From assembly GCF_965204125.1 (NCBI RefSeq), contig NZ_OZ241968.1:2294001-2358000 (forward strand): 64,000 nt of DNA, read 5' to 3'. The notes beneath the pieces were generated by a model, which saw only the letters and a list, made by a program, of their open reading frames with translations, was not told the DNA's origin and did not search any database. Below are positions 16,857-24,903 of the stretch, in pieces (the first letter of the stretch is position 1; every line of letters begins with the position of its first letter). The DNA is from Poriferisodalis sp965204125. Lineage in GTDB: Bacteria; Actinomycetota; Acidimicrobiia; Acidimicrobiales; Poriferisodalaceae. Made by a program: the position numbers and the translations under genes.

Positions 16857-17423
16857 GTGAGCGAATTCGCCGCTGAGATCTGTGCGGACGCTCGCGAACG
16901 GATGCGCGGCGCTGTCGAACATGCCCGCGGCAACTTCGCCACCGTCCGGACGGGCCGCGCAACACCAGCGCTGGTCGAGAAGCTGCAAGTCGACTACTAC
17001 GGCGCAGCCGTTCCGTTGCAGCAGCTCGCGGGGTTCTCGGTGCCCGAGGCACGCATGCTGGTCATCCAGCCGTTCGACCGGGGCGCGCTCGACGCAATCT
17101 CCAAGGCGGTGATGGAGTCTGACCTTGGCATCAATCCATCGAGCGATGGCCATGTCCTGCGATTGCTCTTCCCCCCCTTGACCGAGGATCGGCGCAAGGA
17201 TCTGGTACGCGTGGTGAAGCAGATGGCCGAGGACGGGCGCGTTGCGGTGCGCAATCTGCGTCGCAGCGCTCGTCACGATCTCGATACCCTCGAAAAGGAG
17301 AAGGAGATCTCCGCCGACCAGAAGCGCAGCTTCGAACAGGAGCTCGACGCCGACACCGCCAAATTCGTCGGAGACATTGACCGGGCGTTGGATGCCAAGG
17401 AGCAAGAACTCCTCGAGGTTTGA
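16857..17423 (+). CDS. frr: Ribosome recycling factor
   Basis: RRF splits post-termination ribosomes with EF-G. The 188-residue length is typical. Conserved segments are FATVRTGRATPALVEKLQVDYYG, shortened here to its first part FATVRTGRATPALVEK, plus VIQPFDRGALDAISKAVM, LGINPSSDGHVLRLLFPPLT and RRKDLVRVVKQMAEDGRVAV. The GTG start follows a TANNNT box by 6 nt, so it is probably leaderless. Confidence 0.96.
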   Translation: MSEFAAEICADARERMRGAVEHARGNFATVRTGRATPALVEKLQVDYYGAAVPLQQLAGFSVPEARMLVIQPFDRGALDAISKAVMESDLGINPSSDGHVLRLLFPPLTEDRRKDLVRVVKQMAEDGRVAVRNLRRSARHDLDTLEKEKEISADQKRSFEQELDADTAKFVGDIDRALDAKEQELLEV

Positions 17424-17443
17424 CCGAGCAGGTGTGAAGGTAG

Positions 17444-18883
17444 ATGTCCGAAAGCAGCGCGCATCCGCCGGCCCACTCCGGTTCCGATCCCAGCGATCCG
17501 GCGGATGCTGGCGATCCGCTGGGCGCGACCCGGCCGCTGGTGAACTTCGATTCCGACGACGCTCCTGCGTCGGACGAGACGGCTGTGCCGCCCGCGGAAC
17601 CCGAAGTGACGGCCACGGAGCCAGAGCGCCGCGGGGGCTCGCGCCTGTTCCCCCAACTTCCCGACGACCCGCGTCTGGCCGGTGAGACTCCAGCCGCCCC
17701 CGAACCCGAGGCACCTGCTGCAGAGAACCTTGAACCGCTGTTCGATTCGCCCGATGAGACAACCCCGCCGCCGATCCCGCCTGCTGATGCTCCTCCGACG
17801 CCAGCCGACATGCCGGTGGCGCCCGCCGCTGAGACTGCCGCGCCGTCCGCAGACGATCCAGCGCCTGTCGCCGCGGCCCCGACCGCTGCCGAAGTACCGT
17901 CGGAGGCTGGTGCCGCACCATCCGAAACTGACCGCTTCGCTCAATGGGCTCAGCTCGATGCGTCTGCATCGCACTGGCGCGAGGGGAACCAGGACTATGA
18001 GGAGCGTGGTGTCGTGAGCGACGAAGCCCGGACCGTCTTGCACAATGCCCCTGCAGACTCCGGCGGCACCGGTCGCAACCTGCCGGCTGCCATTGCGGTG
18101 GGCGCCGTGCTGGCAGCGCTGTTCTTCGGCGCGCTGCGGCTGGGCGAAGCAGCCACCGTGGCGCTCGTTGCGATCGTGCTGGTGCTGGCCGCAGCAGAGT
18201 TCTACCGGGCCGCCCGGCCGCTGGGCTACCGTCCGGCAACGCTGGCAGGTCTTGCGGGCGTCGCAGGCTTGACCGTCGCTGTGCACCTGCGTGGTGTCGA
18301 GGCGTATCCGATCGTGCTGGCCGTTGCAGCGGTGACCATCCTCTGCTGGTTCCTGTTCGGCGTCGAGCGAGACCATCCCACCGCGAATATGGCCATTACG
18401 GCACTCGGTCTGCTGTGGATTGGCGGCTTGGGATCATTCGCTGCGCTGATCCTGCGCGAGCCGAACGGCGACTCGATGCTGATCGCCGCCGTGATCGGGA
18501 CGGTGGTGTACGACGTCGGTGGCTATGTCGTCGGTCGAACGACCGGCCAGAGCCGACTCGCGGCGCGGATCAGTCCGAGCAAGACGCACGAGGGTCTCAT
18601 CGGGGGCATCGTGCTTTCGGTGGTGATCACCACGCTCGTGCTGAATCGCTTCCCTGGCGTGTTCCCGTGGACCGGCGGCTTGCTGGACGCCCTGTGGCTG
18701 AGCCTCGCCGTCGCACTTGCAGCACCATTGGGCGACCTGACGCAGTCGATGGTCAAGCGCGATGTGGCGATCAAGGACATGGGCAGCCTGCTGCCCGGTC
18801 ACGGCGGTGTCTTCGATCGCTTCGACGCGCTGCTCTTTTCCTTGCCGGCGGCGTACTTCGTCGGCACATTCGTCGTCGGCTAG
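17444..18883 (+). CDS. cdsA: Phosphatidate cytidylyltransferase with long disordered N-terminus
   Basis: CdsA makes CDP-diacylglycerol from phosphatidate and CTP. Residues 1 to about 200 are Pro/Ala/Glu-rich and probably cytoplasmic and disordered. From about residue 205 there are roughly eight membrane helices, followed by the family signature around SPSKTHEGLIGG and IKDMGSLLPGHGGVFDRFD. Typical CdsA is about 270 residues; this one is 479, and the extra length is the N-terminal extension. The ATG at 17444 is 20 nt after frr. Many bacteria have rlmN between cdsA and dxr; here dxr follows directly. Confidence 0.93.
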   Translation: MSESSAHPPAHSGSDPSDPADAGDPLGATRPLVNFDSDDAPASDETAVPPAEPEVTATEPERRGGSRLFPQLPDDPRLAGETPAAPEPEAPAAENLEPLFDSPDETTPPPIPPADAPPTPADMPVAPAAETAAPSADDPAPVAAAPTAAEVPSEAGAAPSETDRFAQWAQLDASASHWREGNQDYEERGVVSDEARTVLHNAPADSGGTGRNLPAAIAVGAVLAALFFGALRLGEAATVALVAIVLVLAAAEFYRAARPLGYRPATLAGLAGVAGLTVAVHLRGVEAYPIVLAVAAVTILCWFLFGVERDHPTANMAITALGLLWIGGLGSFAALILREPNGDSMLIAAVIGTVVYDVGGYVVGRTTGQSRLAARISPSKTHEGLIGGIVLSVVITTLVLNRFPGVFPWTGGLLDALWLSLAVALAAPLGDLTQSMVKRDVAIKDMGSLLPGHGGVFDRFDALLFSLPAAYFVGTFVVG

Positions 18884-18887
18884 GCCC

Positions 18888-20042
18888 ATGGGCGCGACGA
18901 CCGTCGCGGTGCTCGGCTCGACGGGTTCGATCGGCACCCAGACGCTGGAGGTCATGCGCGCCGAGCCGGACCGGTTCCGGGCAGTCGCTCTTGCGGCGAA
19001 CAGCTCCGTGAGCGAACTTGCGGCCCAAGCCACCGAGTTCGCGCCCGCAGCAGTCGCCATCGGCGATGCTGGGCTGGAGCCGGAGCTGCGTGCCGTGCTG
19101 CCCGCCGGCGTCGAGGTTCTGGCCGGTGCCGACGCGTTCGCTGATCTCGCGGGTACGGCCGATGTCGTGGTGAATGGCGTGGTGGGCTTCGCGGGCCTGG
19201 GTGTCACTCTGGCCGCGCTTCGGGCCGGGCGGCGCCTCGCGCTGGCGAACAAGGAAAGCCTGATCGCCGCGGGACCGCTGGTGCAGCCCTTGCGCGCAGT
19301 GCCCGGCGCCGAGCTCATCCCGGTCGACAGCGAGCACAGTGCCCTGCATCAGTGCCTCGCCGGCCAGTCGGCACCGCCGGAGCGGCTGATTCTCACCGGC
19401 AGCGGCGGACCGTTCCGCGGGCGCACCGCCGCCGAACTGCGCGAGGTGACCACCGCGGACGCCTTGGCGCACCCCACGTGGTCAATGGGACCGAAGATCA
19501 CCGTCGACTCCTCGACCCTCATGAACAAGGGCCTCGAGGTCATCGAGGCACACGAGCTGTTCGGGATCGATTACGACCGGATCGAGGTGGTCATCCAGCC
19601 GCAGTCGGTGGTTCACTCGATGGTGACGTTCGCCGACGGCAGCACCGTCGCGCAGCTCTCCCTGCCGGACATGCGCCTGCCGATCGGCTATGCCCTGGCC
19701 TATCCCGAACGCATCGGGACGCCGTTCGGCGCTGTCGACTGGTCGACGGTCGGTCGCCTCGACTTCGAACTGCCCGACACCGAGACCTTCGGCTGCCTGC
19801 GCCTGGCGTACGACGCAGGCCGAGCAGGCGGCACCGCACCCGCGTGGCTGAACGGCGCCAACGAGCATGCCGTCAGTGCATTCCTGGCCGGGCAGCTGCG
19901 CTGGCACGAAATCGAGCGTGTGATCTCGAATGCGATGCAGGATCACGATGGCGCCGCTGCGGACAGCGTCGACGCGGTCATCGCTGCGGATCGCGGGGGC
20001 CGCCGCTCTGCGGCTGCTGCGGTGATGGGCATCCGCGCATGA
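18888..20042 (+). CDS. dxr: 1-deoxy-D-xylulose 5-phosphate reductoisomerase
   Basis: Dxr converts DXP to MEP with NADPH, the second step of the MEP isoprenoid pathway. The NADPH-binding start is VAVLGSTGSIGTQTLEVM. LALANKESLIAAG, PVDSEHSALHQCL, ILTGSGGPFRG, HPTWSMGPKITVDSSTLMNK and QPQSVVHSMVTFADGS are the metal and substrate motifs. The ATG at 18888 is 4 nt past cdsA. The stop overlaps the ATG of the next gene (ATGA), so expression is coupled with the site-2 protease. With ispG downstream, two MEP-pathway genes lie together. Confidence 0.96.
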   Translation: MGATTVAVLGSTGSIGTQTLEVMRAEPDRFRAVALAANSSVSELAAQATEFAPAAVAIGDAGLEPELRAVLPAGVEVLAGADAFADLAGTADVVVNGVVGFAGLGVTLAALRAGRRLALANKESLIAAGPLVQPLRAVPGAELIPVDSEHSALHQCLAGQSAPPERLILTGSGGPFRGRTAAELREVTTADALAHPTWSMGPKITVDSSTLMNKGLEVIEAHELFGIDYDRIEVVIQPQSVVHSMVTFADGSTVAQLSLPDMRLPIGYALAYPERIGTPFGAVDWSTVGRLDFELPDTETFGCLRLAYDAGRAGGTAPAWLNGANEHAVSAFLAGQLRWHEIERVISNAMQDHDGAAADSVDAVIAADRGGRRSAAAAVMGIRA

Positions 20043-21280
20043 GGGGTCACACCGACGAACCGCAGGCGCCGACGCCCAGCTCCGTCGCCCGCACCGTCGG
20101 CGGCATCGCAGCGCTTGTGGTGTTGGCGCTGCTGGCATGGGGCTACCCGTTCGCCGTCGGCGCTGCGACGGTGCTCGCAGGCGTGTTGTTCATGCACGAG
20201 TTCGGCCACTACGCGGCCGCACGTGCAGTGGGCATGAAGGTCACCGACTTCTTCTTGGGCTCCGGTCCGCGGCTGTGGAGCTTCCGCCGCGGCGAAACCA
20301 CCTACGGTCTGCGCGCCCTGCCGCTCGGGGCCTATGTACGCGTGATCGGCATGTCGAGCAGCGATGTGGTGGAGCCCGGTGACGAGCACCGGGCCTACCG
20401 CGTCAAGAGCTATCCCCGCCGGCTGCTTGTCGTGTGTGCCGGTTCACTGATGCACTTGGTGATGGCGCTGGTCGCCTACGTGGTGTTGCATGCAGCGCTC
20501 GGCGCACCCGCTCTCGAGGAGAACCGCTGGCAGGTTGCCGAGGTGATGAGCCAGCGGGACGGCGTGACGCTTCCGGCCGGCACGGCTGGCATCGAGGTGG
20601 GCGACCGCATTGTGGGTGTGAACGGTGTCGTCACTGAGGATTGGAACGCCTTCGTATCGCAGGTGCAGGCGCGGCCAGGCGAATCCGTGCTGCTGGAGAT
20701 CGAGCGGGACGGCACGCTCCTTGCCACCGAGGCGACGCTGGCGGCAGACCCGGAGACGGGACGGGGCCTGCTGGGCGTTCGTGCCAGCCAGGCGGTCACC
20801 TACGAGACGGCCGGACTGCCCACAGCGACGGCCCGCGCGTTCGCCGACGTCGGGCGGGCGATGGTCGATTCAGTGCGTGGAATCTGGTCGCTGTTTGTGA
20901 ACTTCGGCGTCGTGATCGACCGGATTGTGTCGCCGCCTGGTGATCCCTCGGCGAACGACGACCTGGGCACGCGGCCGTTAGGGGTCATCGGCATCGTGGA
21001 CCTGGCTTCGGACACCTCCTGGGGGTGGTCCGAGCGAGCGCTGATGTTCGCCATGGTCAACGTGTTCCTCGGCGTGTTCAACATGGTGCCGGTGCCGCCG
21101 TTCGACGGCGGCCATGTGGCGATAGCTACCTATGAGCGCTGGCGGGAGCGCGGTGGGCGCGACCGGTACTTCAGCGATCCACGGGCGTTGGCTCCCGTTG
21201 TCGCCGTGGTGGTGACTGCGCTCGCGCTGCTGGCCATCGGCTTGCTCTACCTCGACATCGCCAACCCGATCGATCTGTAG
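20039..21280 (+). CDS. Site-2 intramembrane zinc protease (RseP/Rip1-like)
   Basis: An M50 family protease that cleaves membrane substrates such as anti-sigma factors. The zinc motif HEFGH lies in LFMHEFGHYAAARAVG. A single PDZ domain spans about residues 170-250, and the C-terminal FNMVPVPPFDGGH supplies the third metal ligand. About four membrane helices are visible. The ATG overlaps the dxr stop. Actinobacterial order dxr-rip-ispG is conserved, as in mycobacteria with rip1. The substrate is unknown here. Confidence 0.93.
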   Translation: MRGHTDEPQAPTPSSVARTVGGIAALVVLALLAWGYPFAVGAATVLAGVLFMHEFGHYAAARAVGMKVTDFFLGSGPRLWSFRRGETTYGLRALPLGAYVRVIGMSSSDVVEPGDEHRAYRVKSYPRRLLVVCAGSLMHLVMALVAYVVLHAALGAPALEENRWQVAEVMSQRDGVTLPAGTAGIEVGDRIVGVNGVVTEDWNAFVSQVQARPGESVLLEIERDGTLLATEATLAADPETGRGLLGVRASQAVTYETAGLPTATARAFADVGRAMVDSVRGIWSLFVNFGVVIDRIVSPPGDPSANDDLGTRPLGVIGIVDLASDTSWGWSERALMFAMVNVFLGVFNMVPVPPFDGGHVAIATYERWRERGGRDRYFSDPRALAPVVAVVVTALALLAIGLLYLDIANPIDL

Positions 21281-21407
21281 GAGGCTGAGCCGCATGGCGA
21301 AGCCGTGGCCCGAGCGGCCCGTGAGCGGAGCGAACAAGAGCGGGAAACATGAGGCATCACCACGGGAGAGTTGACCAAGCCGCGCGCACGCTAGGACTTG
21401 CAGCGCC

Positions 21408-22619
21408 ATGAGTACGTCTGCCAGTTACGCCCGACGGCACACCCGCCAAGTGCATGTCGGCTCGGTCGCGGTCGGGGGCGGGGCACCCATTTCGGTGCAG
21501 TCGATGACCACCACCAAGACGTCCGATGTCGACGGCACGCTGGCGCAGGTCTACGCGCTGGCCGGTGCGGGCGCCGACATCGTGCGCTGCACAGCCAACG
21601 ACATAGCGGCCGTTGAGGCGCTCGCGCAGATCGTTCCGCGTTCGCCCGTGCCCCTTGTGGCCGACGTTCACTTCCAGTACCGGCTCGCGCTCGCCGCGCT
21701 CGACGCCGGAGTGGCGTGCTTGCGGCTGAATCCGGGCAATATCCGCAAGCCCGACCAGATCCGCGCTGTGGCGACGGAGGCCCGCGATCGCGGCGTGCCG
21801 ATCCGCATCGGCGTCAATGGCGGCTCCCTCGATCCCGATATCGAATCGCGCTTCGGCATGACACCTGCCGCGCTGGTCGAGTCGGCCAAGCGGGAGCTCG
21901 GCTACTTCGAGGAGGTGGGGTTCGACGACGTCAAGATCTCGGTCAAGGCCAGCGATGTGACCCTGATGGTGGAGTCGTACCGGATGCTCGCCGACGAGGT
22001 CGATTTCCCCCTGCATCTCGGCGTCACCGAAGCCGGCCCACCGCCTGCCGGCTTGGTGAAGGCGACTGCGGGCATCGCGACGTTGCTCAACGAGGGCATC
22101 GGCGACACCATCCGCTACAGCCTCACCGCCGACCCCGTCCAGGAGGCCACCGCTGGCCAGCAGTTGCTCCAGGCGCTGGGACTGCGGGAACGTTCGGGCA
22201 CCGATCTCATTGCCTGCCCGTCGTGCGGCCGCGCCGAAGTCGACGTGATCTCGGTAGCCCAGGAGGCGCAAGAAGCGTTCCGTGACCTTGACCTGCCCGT
22301 GCAAGTTGCCGTGATGGGCTGCGTGGTGAATGGACCGGGTGAGGCACGCAGTGCCGACCTGGGGATTGCCGCGGGCCGATCCCGCGGTCACTTGTTTGTG
22401 AAGGGCCAGGTTGTGTCTGTGGTGCCTGAGGACGAGATGGTCGCGGCGCTGGTGAGTTGGGCTGAGATCGTCGCTGCCGACGGCGTCGAGGCGGCGCTGT
22501 CGCGGGCGGAGGCCGGCGCAGCGGCAGCCGCCGAAGCCGACCGCGCCGCGCTCGTCAGCGAGCAGGGCGACGACGTCAATCAAGCCGCCCAGCGCGTCGC
22601 CCTCATACGGCGCCGCTAG
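21408..22619 (+). CDS. ispG: (E)-4-hydroxy-3-methylbut-2-enyl-diphosphate synthase
   Basis: IspG (GcpE) is the [4Fe-4S] enzyme that converts MEcPP to HMBPP. The TIM barrel includes PISVQSMTTTKTSDV and VPLVADVHFQYRLAL, with LRLNPGNIRKPDQIRAV. The cluster ligands are in ACPSCGRAEVDV and GCVVNGPGEA. The C-terminus has an Ala-rich tail after AALVSWAEIVAADG. The 126-nt gap to the upstream gene shows no other coding region. The ATG at 21408 gives the expected N-terminus. Confidence 0.96.
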   Translation: MSTSASYARRHTRQVHVGSVAVGGGAPISVQSMTTTKTSDVDGTLAQVYALAGAGADIVRCTANDIAAVEALAQIVPRSPVPLVADVHFQYRLALAALDAGVACLRLNPGNIRKPDQIRAVATEARDRGVPIRIGVNGGSLDPDIESRFGMTPAALVESAKRELGYFEEVGFDDVKISVKASDVTLMVESYRMLADEVDFPLHLGVTEAGPPPAGLVKATAGIATLLNEGIGDTIRYSLTADPVQEATAGQQLLQALGLRERSGTDLIACPSCGRAEVDVISVAQEAQEAFRDLDLPVQVAVMGCVVNGPGEARSADLGIAAGRSRGHLFVKGQVVSVVPEDEMVAALVSWAEIVAADGVEAALSRAEAGAAAAAEADRAALVSEQGDDVNQAAQRVALIRRR

Positions 22620-22720
22620 GCCTCCCAACCAGTAGATCGAGCCGCCGCTGCCGGTGAGTCGTGGGTGACGATCGGCATGATCGGGCCACATCGCGGTCGG
22701 GAACCTTCTGAACGCCTTGG

Positions 22721-22726
22721 TAGCGT
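22721..22726 (+). promoter_or_regulatory. Possible -10 box (TAGCGT) for the rimP-nusA-infB operon
   Basis: TAGCGT lies in the 248-nt gap between ispG and rimP and would give a leader of about 135 nt. The leader contains a strong hairpin at 22788-22808. Confidence 0.4.
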
Positions 22727-22787
22727 CGTACTTTCAGGACAGTTTCGGTCGGACCAGGGCTCTGCGCCATGTTCTTGTGGGTCGGGT

Positions 22788-22808
22788 CCTTGCGGCTCGG
22801 CCGCAAGG
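22788..22808 (+). promoter_or_regulatory. Perfect 9-bp hairpin in the rimP-nusA leader
   Basis: CCTTGCGGC (22788-22796) and GCCGCAAGG (22800-22808) pair perfectly around a TCG loop. There is no U-run, so it is not a standard terminator. A leader hairpin before nusA suggests operon autoregulation, which is known for nusA operons elsewhere; here it is inference. The region also holds an open frame from ATG 22769 that runs into rimP without its own ribosome-binding site. Confidence 0.5.
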
Positions 22809-22867
22809 GCTGGTACCGCAGGCACAGCCCCGAGGTCGGCTGGGGCGACGCGGACAGGGAGGTTGCG

Positions 22868-23530
22868 ATGACTGACACCGCTGCGGCCTCGCGCGCCCCC
22901 AAGAGCACGGGGTCCCGTGCCGGTCGCGACTGTGGCACCGCGCGCGAGGCCGAATGTGCCAGCTCGCGCGCCCCGGTACGCGCCCAGTCTGCCGTTGCCC
23001 CTTCGCAGGTGACCGCACTCGCCGAGCCGATCGCCGCCGAGACCGGCTGTGGCCTCTATGACGTGCAGTGGCGAGGCGGCACGCTCGTGGTGCTGGCCAC
23101 GGCATCGGAGGGCGGCGCCATCGGCGTTGAGGCGCTGAGCAAGCTGAGCCGCAGGCTGTCCGCCGCTCTCGATGCTGCCGACTTGATCAACGGCCGCTAC
23201 GTGCTCGAGGTGTCCAGCCCTGGACTCGAACGCAGCCTGCGCCGTCCAGAGCACTTTGCAGGTGCGGTCGGCGAGCGAGCAGTCATCCGCACGAGCGGAC
23301 CGCTGCGCCAGCGCATCGTCGGCGAGGTCCTGGAAGCCGACGGATCCGCGGTGTCGATTCGCATCGAGGAGATTTCCGGGAGTGCCGGTGCGGGGCAGGG
23401 GATCCAGCCGGGACCTGGTCAGACGCTGTCGGTGCCGTTCGGCGACATCGCCAAGGCCCGCACGACATTCGAATGGGGCTCACCGCCGCGACGCACACCG
23501 CGCAGCTCCCCGGGAAGGCAGGGGCGATGA
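22868..23530 (+). CDS. rimP: Ribosome maturation factor RimP
   Basis: RimP assists early 30S assembly. The conserved core reads GCGLYDVQWRGGTLVV, SRRLSAALDAADLI, YVLEVSSPGLERSLRRPEHF and the SH3-like RIVGEVLEADGSAVSI. The first about 45 residues are a polar, probably disordered extension. ATG 22868 is preferred because GGGAGG lies 5-10 nt upstream, while the ATG at 22769 has no such site. The stop overlaps the nusA start (ATGA). Confidence 0.93.
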   Translation: MTDTAAASRAPKSTGSRAGRDCGTAREAECASSRAPVRAQSAVAPSQVTALAEPIAAETGCGLYDVQWRGGTLVVLATASEGGAIGVEALSKLSRRLSAALDAADLINGRYVLEVSSPGLERSLRRPEHFAGAVGERAVIRTSGPLRQRIVGEVLEADGSAVSIRIEEISGSAGAGQGIQPGPGQTLSVPFGDIAKARTTFEWGSPPRRTPRSSPGRQGR

Positions 23531-24804
23531 ACAGCCCGGAGATCATGGAAGCGCTCCAAGCACTCGCTGCCGAGAAGGGCATGACCACCGAGGTCTTGCT
23601 CGAGGCGGTCGCGAACGGCCTCGAATCGGCCTACAAGCGCCGCGAAGGTGCCGCCGAGCAGGCTTACGTCATCATCGACGAGTCGTTCAACATCACGGTG
23701 TACGCCCAAGAAGTCGATGAGCTGGGCAACGTCGTGCGCGAATGGGACGACACGCCTCACGACTTGGGCAGGATCGTGGCCCAGACCGTTCGGCAGGTCC
23801 TGAACCAGCGCATCCGTGAAGTCGAGCGCGACATGAAGTACGACGAATACGCCGGGCGCGAGGGCGACATCGTCACCGGCATCATCCAGCAGAACGACGC
23901 CCGCTACACGTTGCTCGACTTGGGCCGTGTGGAGGCACTGCTGCCCCAGTCCGAGCAGGTTCCCTACGAGCGGCCCGAGCCCAACAGCCGCCTCAAGGCG
24001 TACATCGTGGAGGTGCGCAAGACCGCCAAGGGTCCGCAGATCGTCGTGTCGCGCACGCATCCGGGACTGATCCGCGAGCTGTTCAAGCTGGAAGTCCCCG
24101 AGATCTCCGATGGCGTCGTCGAATTGAAGGCCTGTGCGCGCGAACCCGGCCACCGCACCAAGATCGCCGTCTGGTCGAATGACCCCAATATCGATCCGGT
24201 GGGTGCGTGCGTGGGTGCGCGGGGCAGCCGGGTGCGCCAAGTGGTGAACGAGCTGCGAGGCGAGAAGATCGACATCGTCCCGTTCTCCGACGACCTCCAT
24301 GACTTCGTAGCGAAGGCGCTGTCCCCGGCTCGGGTCCGTGAGGTTCGCTTCCATTCCGAAGAGGGTGTTGCCGAGGTGGTCGTGCCCGACCACCAGCTGT
24401 CGCTGGCGATCGGCCGCGAGGGCCAGAACGCGCGCTTGGCGGCCCGGCTGACCGGCTGGCGCATTGACATCAAGAGCGAAACCCAGATCGCAGAGGAAGA
24501 AGCCGGCTACTCAGGGGAAGAGTGGGCCGAGGGGGAGTGGGTCACGAACCCCGACACCGGCGAGCAGACCTGGGTTCCTGCCGACGGCAGCGAGGCCATC
24601 ACGGCGGGCCAGTGGTCCGAAGCCGTCACCGAGCAGCAGGACGGCGACGAAGCCGGCGACGCTGTGCCGGCCGGCGAGACTGTGCAGACCAGCGAGGCTG
24701 TGCAAGCCGACAATGCCGCGCCGGCCGACGATGCGGTGGCCGAGACCCCCGCAGAGGCCAACACCGACCCCAGTACGCTTCCATCGGATTCGACGGCGCC
24801 TTGA
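23527..24804 (+). CDS. nusA: Transcription elongation/termination factor NusA
   Basis: NusA binds RNA polymerase and controls pausing, termination and antitermination. The N-terminal domain (about residues 5-120) is followed by the S1 domain beginning EGDIVTGIIQQND. The two KH domains contain DPVGACVGARGSRVRQVVNEL, truncated here to DPVGACVGARGSRVRQ, and LAIGREGQNARLAARLTGW. The final about 90 residues are acidic and Ala-rich, unlike the AR domains of E. coli NusA. The start overlaps the rimP stop. The usual ylxR gene between nusA and infB is absent; the 99-nt gap shows no coding region. Confidence 0.96.
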   Translation: MNSPEIMEALQALAAEKGMTTEVLLEAVANGLESAYKRREGAAEQAYVIIDESFNITVYAQEVDELGNVVREWDDTPHDLGRIVAQTVRQVLNQRIREVERDMKYDEYAGREGDIVTGIIQQNDARYTLLDLGRVEALLPQSEQVPYERPEPNSRLKAYIVEVRKTAKGPQIVVSRTHPGLIRELFKLEVPEISDGVVELKACAREPGHRTKIAVWSNDPNIDPVGACVGARGSRVRQVVNELRGEKIDIVPFSDDLHDFVAKALSPARVREVRFHSEEGVAEVVVPDHQLSLAIGREGQNARLAARLTGWRIDIKSETQIAEEEAGYSGEEWAEGEWVTNPDTGEQTWVPADGSEAITAGQWSEAVTEQQDGDEAGDAVPAGETVQTSEAVQADNAAPADDAVAETPAEANTDPSTLPSDSTAP

Positions 24805-24903
24805 GGCCGATGGCCCGGTTCGTCGCGTCCCCGTTTCGTTCCCTGAGCCCCGCCGGGCGCCCCGTCAACTCTCGACAGAACTTCCGACAGAAAGACCGAC
24901 CGC

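Noticed and set aside
22769..22867. A 33-residue N-terminal extension of rimP from ATG 22769
   Set aside because: No ribosome-binding site, and it would include the leader hairpin. GGGAGG precedes the ATG at 22868 instead.
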